A stretch of DNA of 64,000 nt from Gammaproteobacteria bacterium. GTDB taxonomy: Bacteria; Pseudomonadota; Gammaproteobacteria; SURF-13. Of this stretch, positions 59,016 through 64,000 are shown in pieces. The stretch lies in contig JACPZD010000005.1 in NCBI GenBank assembly GCA_016195665.1, forward strand, positions 45,995-109,994, written 5' to 3'. How positions within the stretch are numbered: the first letter of the stretch is position 1; each line of letters opens with the position of its first letter. The translations under genes and the position numbers were made by a program. The notes beneath the pieces were generated by a model. It saw nothing but the letters and a program-made list of their open reading frames with translations. It was not told where the DNA came from and did no database searches.

Positions 59016-59546
59016 CTGAAAAGAACCGTCATCCGCGTGCTGCTGGGGCTATCGCTGCTGGGCTTGAGCCCTGCCTGGGCAGCCGATTCCCTGAACATCT
59101 CGCTGGCGCCGGACCCGGCCAATCCGCCTTCGCCGCAGATGGGCGACTGGCTCAAGTTCCGCAGCACGATCAGCAACCCGGGCGGTCAGCCGGCCCATGG
59201 CATCGTGGCATGGATCAGTCTGGTGCAGGTGGATCCGGGACACGAGCAGCCGGTGGATTTGGAGGATTGGAGCGCGCACAAGGCGGTGACCCAGGCCGTC
59301 CTGCAACCGGGGCAGCAGGTCAAGGTCGAGTGGCCCATGCGCCTCATCCAGGCCGGTTCCTACCGGGTGGTGATCAGCGCAGTGGATCGGGAAACGGGGC
59401 GCGTGATGACCAGCCCGTTCGTGGATTTCCAGGTGCGGCGCAAGCCCGTGGTGGAATCCGCGCGCATCCTGCCGGTCGCTCTCGGCGTCCCCGCGCTGGT
59501 TCTGGGCGTCATGGGTTGGCGCCGCTTCGGCCGCCGGCGCGCCTGA
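59016..59546 (+). CDS. Exported beta-rich protein with C-terminal membrane anchor
   Basis: About 176 residues. A signal peptide (VLLGLSLLGLSPAWA) is followed by an immunoglobulin-like region (DWLKFRSTISNPGGQPAHGI, PGQQVKVEWPMRLIQAGSYR-VVISAVD). A C-terminal helix LPVALGVPALVLGVMGW and the basic RRFGRRRA tail anchor it. In-frame starts are a GTG at 59037 or a CTG at 59016, which would add the basic KRTVIR signal n-region; I favour the longer form with low certainty. It follows the ABC genes and may be a periplasmic partner. Confidence 0.65.
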   Translation: MKRTVIRVLLGLSLLGLSPAWAADSLNISLAPDPANPPSPQMGDWLKFRSTISNPGGQPAHGIVAWISLVQVDPGHEQPVDLEDWSAHKAVTQAVLQPGQQVKVEWPMRLIQAGSYRVVISAVDRETGRVMTSPFVDFQVRRKPVVESARILPVALGVPALVLGVMGWRRFGRRRA

Positions 59547-59732
59547 GCAAAGCTCGTCGCATTTCGGGAGAAATGCCGGTGTATGAGAAGATAGTTCAGA
59601 TGAGAACCGTCTTCCATGAACTGAAGTAAAAGGCGTCCTTGTGGACTTGCTGATCCGCGGCACGCGCGGGAAGCCCGGGAATGCCGCCAGGCAAAACACA
59701 CTTGGCGTGGTCATGGCACCGGAGCCCCCTAC

Positions 59733-61028
59733 ATGACGCACTCGCTGCAAAGGCATCTGTCATTGATGCTGGGGGCTGCCGTCGTGCTCTCTGGCTTTGT
59801 CGCCGGCCTGGCGTCGTTCATTCTCGCCTACGGCGAAGCGAAGGAATTCCAGGACGACATGCTGCGCCAGATCGCGGTGCTGAACGGAAAGGGCGCCATG
59901 GGGTACGGGCGGCCGCAAGAAACGGACATCGCCATGGACGACCAGGAGTCCCGCATCCTGATCATTCAACTGCCACCCAACCCCCGTCCGGATTGGCTTC
60001 CCGCCGGTCTGCGGCCTGGGTTTCACACTCTGGACAGCAGTCTCGGGCGGCTTCGGGTATTCATTCATGATACCCCTGTGGGAAAGCGTACCGTCGTCGC
60101 ACAACCGACTGATGCACCCGACGAGATCGCGACCAACAGCGCCCTGCGCACCCTTATCCCCCTGCTGCTTCTGCTGCCCGTGCTGGCTTGGCTGATTGTG
60201 CGTATTGTTCGACGGGAGTTCGCTCCAATCTCCAGGCTGTCCAAGAACCTGGACAGCCAGGCGGCGGATCGGCCCAGCCCGGTTCCTGACGCGGGCCTTG
60301 CGGATGAAATCACCCCCTTCGTGCACGCCATCAACCGGCTGCTGGACAGGATGAATCAATTGATGGCCCGACAGAGGCGCTTCATCGCCGACGCGGCCCA
60401 CGAACTGCGCAGCCCGCTCACCGCCTTGTCGGTGCAGGCCGAAAACCTGCTGCAGGCCGACTCGCTGGAAGCGGTGAAAGAACGGGTCGGGCCGCTGCAA
60501 GCCGGCATCGAACGAGCGCGGCAACTCACCGAGCAGCTCCTGAGCTTGGCCCGGGCCCAAGCAGGGACGGCCGAGGAAGCCGTTATCGATATCCCGGCTA
60601 TGGTGCGCGAACTGATCGGGGAATTCCTGCCTCGGGCCGAGGCAAAGAAGATCGACCTCGGGCTTGATGAACGCGCGCGCTTTTCGCTGCGCGCATCGCC
60701 GCAGTCGCTGCGCCTGATACTAGGCAACGCCTTGGACAATGCCCTGAAATACACGCCGGCCGGCGGCGAGGTGACAGTCCGGCTTCTGGCCGAAGGCGAA
60801 ACCGCGGTAGTTGAAATCGTCGACAATGGGCCGGGGATTCCGTCCGAGGAGCGCGAACGCGTCTTCGACGCCTTCTATCGCATGCCCGGCTCCACCGTGA
60901 CGGGCAGCGGCCTCGGCCTGGCCATCGCCAGGGAAACCGCATCCCGCCTGGGCGGGGTTGTGATGCTGCGCGAACGTGAGCGCGGTCCGGGGCTCGTCTT
61001 CAGTTATCGCCAGAGACGGGAACCCTGA
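59733..61028 (+). CDS. QseC-like sensor histidine kinase
   Basis: 431 residues. TM1 (about 12-36) and TM2 (about 140-160) frame a periplasmic sensor of the 2CSK type with MAMDDQESRILIIQLPP-like sequence. A HAMP-like linker follows, then HisKA with the phospho-acceptor His in RRFIADAAHELRSPLTALSV, and HATPase_c with LGNALDNALKYTP, DNGPGIPSEER and GSGLGLAIARETA. No adjacent regulator exists; the QseB-like regulator at 46463 is the proposed partner. The 3' end overlaps the convergent kinase by 29 bp. Confidence 0.92.
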   Translation: MTHSLQRHLSLMLGAAVVLSGFVAGLASFILAYGEAKEFQDDMLRQIAVLNGKGAMGYGRPQETDIAMDDQESRILIIQLPPNPRPDWLPAGLRPGFHTLDSSLGRLRVFIHDTPVGKRTVVAQPTDAPDEIATNSALRTLIPLLLLLPVLAWLIVRIVRREFAPISRLSKNLDSQAADRPSPVPDAGLADEITPFVHAINRLLDRMNQLMARQRRFIADAAHELRSPLTALSVQAENLLQADSLEAVKERVGPLQAGIERARQLTEQLLSLARAQAGTAEEAVIDIPAMVRELIGEFLPRAEAKKIDLGLDERARFSLRASPQSLRLILGNALDNALKYTPAGGEVTVRLLAEGETAVVEIVDNGPGIPSEERERVFDAFYRMPGSTVTGSGLGLAIARETASRLGGVVMLRERERGPGLVFSYRQRREP

Positions 61029-62484
61029 TCGGCGCCCTCGTTGCATCCTGGGGTATCTCGCGGTGATTGATAGGAAACGTCAGCGTAACGGCCGTGCCAC
61101 GATCAGGTTCACTTTGGATCGAGACGGTCCCACCATGCAACCGCATGATCGACTGGACGATGGCAAGACCGAGACCGGTGCCTTGCCCCAGCCGGGGGCG
61201 CGCCCCGTCGGTGCGGTAAAAACGATCAAGGACATGCGGCAGGTCTTCGGGGGCAATCCCATGCCCCGTATCGGTGACAACAATCTCGGTCGCGTGATCA
61301 GGTATCGCTTTTGCGTCGACCACAACGCTTCCACCGCTTGGGGTATGGCGCAATGCATTCGCGACAAGATTGCTGAGCGCGCGCCGCAAGAGAGCGGAAT
61401 CCGCGATGACGCTGCCGGCACAGTGATTGACCAGCGCGACGCCCAACTCGTCGGCCATCGCCTGGTAATAGGCGAAAACCGCCGCCGTTGCCTGCTCGAT
61501 GTCCAGTGATCGCTTATCGAGTTGCGCATCCGGCTGTTCGCTGCGGGCGAGAAACAACAGGGCATCCACCATATGCGAGAGCCGGTCGTATTCGTCCGCC
61601 GCCGATTCGATGCAGGCCCGGTAATCCGAGACCGGCCGGTCCTTCGACAGCGTGATCTCCGCCTCGCCCCGAAGGATATGGAGCGGCGTGCGAAGTTCAT
61701 GGGCGATGTCGGCCGAGAAACGCGAAATGCGGGCGAAGGACTCCTCGAGGCGCGACAGAAGGCGATCGAAGTTCTTCGCCAGCGGCTTCAACTCCGTGGG
61801 CCAGGCTTCCTCGCCGATGCGGCGGTGCAGCTGTCCCGCGCCGAGTTCATCGACGATCGTGGTGAGCCGGGAAACGGGCTGCAACCCGCGGCGGGCAAGC
61901 AGGTAGCCCGCGGCCAGTGCGATCGCCAGGGCAGCGGAGACGGCCAGCAGCAGAACACGCCGGTAGCTCGCCAGAAATTGTTCCTCTTTTGTCAAATTCA
62001 TCGCCGCGTTCACGGTGAAGCGCGAACCAAGCTCGAAGCTGCCGGACATGACGCGGTAGGTTTGCCCGTCGGGCGCGAACCAGCTCAAACTCTCGCCATT
62101 CCCCTGGATGCGGGCGGCCGCGAACGGTCCGCCATCATCAAACAGGCGGCTGGACACCGGGCTTTCCGCGATGATGCCTGCATGCGCATTCCGCACGCGG
62201 ATATAGATGCCGGGAAGCGTTTCCGATTCGTGTTGAACTTCTTCTCGCAACGCCGCAAGGTTGTCGGGATGGAGCAGCAGAACCGCGCGCACCTCGGCGA
62301 TCTTGCCCGCCAAGAGCCGGTCGTCCTCCTGGTGAAGCCGCTGGGTGAGCACCCAATACAGCACGCTGCCGGCGGAAGCAATCAGTACCACGCTGAGCAG
62401 GGCATACCAGAGGGTCAGGCGGGCGGCGATGGACCCGGACTCTCCCATGAGACTGCTGGGCTCAGTCCCGTTCTTCGAGGACAT
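61000..62484 (-). CDS. Heavy-metal sensor histidine kinase (CusS/CzcS-like)
   Basis: 494 residues. TM1 (about 22-44) and TM2 (about 172-196) flank a periplasmic sensor with ETLPGIYIRVRNAHAGIIAE, a typical CusS feature. HAMP, HisKA (RFSADIAHELRTPLHILRGE, His about 263) and HATPase_c (LSNLVANALRHTP, DTGHGIAPEDL, GQGTGLGLAIVQS) follow. The C-terminus extends about 20 residues past the usual TLTFP end. Its start overlaps the regulator gene by 23 bp. A relic of a paralogue's 3' end lies at 44429. Confidence 0.93.
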   Translation of the reverse strand: MSSKNGTEPSSLMGESGSIAARLTLWYALLSVVLIASAGSVLYWVLTQRLHQEDDRLLAGKIAEVRAVLLLHPDNLAALREEVQHESETLPGIYIRVRNAHAGIIAESPVSSRLFDDGGPFAAARIQGNGESLSWFAPDGQTYRVMSGSFELGSRFTVNAAMNLTKEEQFLASYRRVLLLAVSAALAIALAAGYLLARRGLQPVSRLTTIVDELGAGQLHRRIGEEAWPTELKPLAKNFDRLLSRLEESFARISRFSADIAHELRTPLHILRGEAEITLSKDRPVSDYRACIESAADEYDRLSHMVDALLFLARSEQPDAQLDKRSLDIEQATAAVFAYYQAMADELGVALVNHCAGSVIADSALLRRALSNLVANALRHTPSGGSVVVDAKAIPDHATEIVVTDTGHGIAPEDLPHVLDRFYRTDGARPRLGQGTGLGLAIVQSIMRLHGGTVSIQSEPDRGTAVTLTFPINHREIPQDATRAPIRVPVSGDN

Positions 62485-63136
62485 AGCCCACTCCTCGTAA
62501 GGTATGAATCAGTTTCCGGTCGCAGGGATCGTCCACCTTCCGTCGCAGGCGGCGCACGGCGACATCGACCACGTTGCTGTCCCCATCGAAATTCATGTCC
62601 CAGACCTGCTCGGCGAGCCGCGTCCGGGTCACCACCTCGCCCGGATGCCGGAGCAGGTATTCCAGCAGCCGGTATTCCTGAGGTGCGAGGTCGAGCAGCT
62701 TTCCCGCCCGGGATGCCTTGTGCCGCAACAAATCCATATCGAGATCGCCGAGGCGAAGTACATCTATTTGACGCGCCGGCGCCCGCCTCAGGATGTTGCG
62801 CACGCGGGCATTCAGCTCGGAAAAGGCAAAAGGCTTGACCAAATAGTCGTCGGCGCCCAGATCGAGACCCTTCACCCGGTGGGCGACGGCATCCAGGGCG
62901 GTGAGGAGAATCACGGGCTGGTGCGGACGCTGTGTCCGGATATCCTGAAGCACCCGCCAACCGTCCTGCCTGGGCAGCATGACGTCGAGCACAATTACGT
63001 CATACTCCCCGGTAAGCGACAGGTGAAGCCCATCCACTCCATCGGCGGCGACATCGGCCGCGAAGCCTTCCTCGGTGAATCCCCGTTTGACGAAGGCAGC
63101 CGTCTTGGGCTCGTCTTCAACGATCAAGATTTTCAT
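62462..63136 (-). CDS. Heavy-metal response regulator (CusR/CzcR/CopR-like)
   Basis: 224 residues. The receiver has EDE at 7-9, Asp in YDVIVLDVMLPRQDG and Lys in DDYLVKPFAFSELNAR. The winged helix has LLDLAPQEYRLLEYLLRHPG and the CusR-type VWDMNFDGDSNVVDVAVRRL-RRKVDD C-terminus. It is co-transcribed with the kinase. The controlled operon is not adjacent; an IS element abuts its 5' side, so its original target gene and part of its promoter may have been displaced. Confidence 0.94.
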   Translation of the reverse strand: MKILIVEDEPKTAAFVKRGFTEEGFAADVAADGVDGLHLSLTGEYDVIVLDVMLPRQDGWRVLQDIRTQRPHQPVILLTALDAVAHRVKGLDLGADDYLVKPFAFSELNARVRNILRRAPARQIDVLRLGDLDMDLLRHKASRAGKLLDLAPQEYRLLEYLLRHPGEVVTRTRLAEQVWDMNFDGDSNVVDVAVRRLRRKVDDPCDRKLIHTLRGVGYVLEERD

Positions 63137-63154
63137 TGTTTGTCCCTTGCCAGT

Positions 63155-63722
63155 AGTGTCCGGTTAATTTAGCAATTCATTCGCCGAAGCCAAGCATTGG
63201 CGCGGGTTATAGGGCAATTTATGTTGGTGTCGATTTGAAATCAGTTTACCCCTATTCCGGTTCGAGTAACCTCCAGAGGTCGATACCTCTGGAGGTGAGC
63301 TATAAACTTGGGCAAGACGTTGTTCGCGCAACTCATGGAATTTGCGCCGTGGACCCGCTTTACGCGCATCGTGGCCCGTTATGGCGGCGATTCCAGAGTG
63401 CGCAGCCTGGGTTGCACCGGGCAATTCCGCGCCATGGCCTTCGCACAACTGACTTACCGCGAGAGTCTGCGCGATATCGAAACCTGTTTGCTGGCCAATC
63501 AGACGAAGTTGTATGGGATGGGCTTTCGCACGCCGGTCAGGCGTTCGACGCTGGCCGACGCCAACGAGGGGCGCGACTGGCGCATCTGGGCAGATCTGGC
63601 AGCCTTGCTCATCTGGCGTGCACGCAAGCTGTATTGCAACGAGAGTTTCGGTATCGAACTGGACAACACTGTCTACGCCCTGGATGCGACGACCATAGGC
63701 TGGTGCCTGTCGTTGTTTCCAT
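63155..63722 (+). mobile_element. Truncated IS4-family insertion sequence
   Basis: The left end is near AGTGTCCGGTTAATTTAG, 18 bp upstream of the response regulator ATG. The transposase leader contains an RBS-masking hairpin and the element stops inside the transposase gene. No right end is visible in the window, so the copy is broken. Confidence 0.75.
63269..63296 (+). promoter_or_regulatory. RBS-sequestering hairpin in the transposase leader
   Basis: ACCTCCAGAGGT (63269-63280) and ACCTCTGGAGGT (63285-63296) form a perfect 12-bp stem with a CGAT loop. The right arm contains GGAGG, the ribosome site of the transposase start at 63308, so read-in transcription would produce RNA with a masked site. 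Confidence 0.7.
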
Positions 63723-63724
63723 GA
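63308..63724 (+). pseudogene. IS4-family transposase, N-terminal 138 residues only
   Basis: It starts at a TTG (GKTLFAQLMEFAPWTRFTRI) with the DUF4372-type N-terminal domain, SLGCTGQFRAMAFAQLTYRE and STLADANEGRDWRIWADLAA. The first catalytic Asp occurs in NTVYALDATTIGWCLSLFP, then a stop follows where the full protein would continue with the rest of the DDE domain. It is inactive. Confidence 0.85.
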
Positions 63725-64000
63725 AGGAGCACATGGAAGCGAGGGAGCGATAGCGGACGAGCGGTGTGCGACGCCCCCCGCGTAGCCGTAGGGCCGGATG
63801 TTTTGTCGGAGTCCGCGCGGTAGCACGGGTGGAGACAAAATAGGAGGCAACCGGCACGGCGTAGAGTCACTGTGGGCGCCATGTCGCGCAACGAAGTGTA
63901 GCGACGTGGCGGACGCAGGACGAACGCGGGCCGCCGGAGGCAATACTCGTCGCCAATTTTTCGCTCCCGAAATCGGATGGATCCATTTCGGGTTTCGCGA
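63725..64000. other. Unassigned sequence beyond the broken transposase
   Basis: No gene is recognised. The sequence contains GC-rich non-coding-like stretches and a final CCGAAATCGGATGGATCCATTTCGG palindromic area at about 63968-63991. It may be the end of another mobile element that interrupted the IS. Confidence 0.4.

Noticed and set aside
63164..63943. 259-residue minus-strand open frame over the IS
   Set aside because: It runs antisense to recognisable IS4 transposase sequence and shows no domain.

Overview
The window looks like a high-GC gammaproteobacterial chromosome. The left 18.7 kb carries a gammaproteobacterial housekeeping arrangement: hemC-hemD-hemX-hemY next to an AlgZ/AlgR-type LytTR two-component system and argH, then argB, a phosphomannomutase (algC type), dut, coaBC, radC and rpmB-rpmG. 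The rest (18.75-64 kb) is accessory DNA dominated by metal and cation transport. The species cannot be fixed from the sequence.

Layout. 1-6.1 kb, minus strand: haem genes and algZ/algR-like genes. 6.4-13.7 kb: argH, a DUF4124 protein, a YgjP-type metalloprotease, argB, algC, dut and coaBC, with two copies of a terminal-inverted-repeat element. 13.8-17.2 kb: a REC-GGDEF-EAL protein overlapping a GAF-PAS histidine kinase. 17.6-18.75 kb: radC, rpmB, rpmG. Foreign DNA begins within about 15 bp of rpmG: a decayed trb conjugation module (DUF2274, trbI, trbG, trbF, trbL remnants). Its trbL is fused in frame to a broken magnesium-type P-type ATPase.

24.7-41.4 kb is a long minus-strand run with several ATGA overlaps. 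In transcription order it holds TolC, RND adaptor, RND pump, MGDG-synthase-like glycosyltransferase, LpxL-like acyltransferase, CX5R phosphatase, P-type ATPase, a P1B-ATPase relic, UspA, DedA, a second P-type ATPase, an MFS transporter, a frameshifted membrane protein and the broken mgtA-like gene. Next comes a divergent cadA/cadR Zn-Cd-Pb unit (41.5-44.3 kb).

44.7-61.0 kb is a plus-strand cluster: two COG4705 membrane paralogues, a QseB/PmrA-like response regulator, a second TolC-adaptor-RND set, a P-type ATPase fused to a PAP2 phosphatase, two PepSY proteins, a small Lys/Glu-rich exported protein, an ABC exporter with an exported beta-rich protein, and a QseC-like histidine kinase. The regulator and kinase bracket this cargo. 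A convergent CusS/CusR-like pair and a truncated IS4-family element end the window.

The main theme is six P-type ATPase genes or relics in 33 kb. Several are coupled to lipid-active membrane proteins: a PAP2 domain fused to one, DedA overlapping another, and a glycolipid/acyltransferase group upstream of a third. The PAP2 fusion and this recurrent pairing are the best candidates for an undescribed system.
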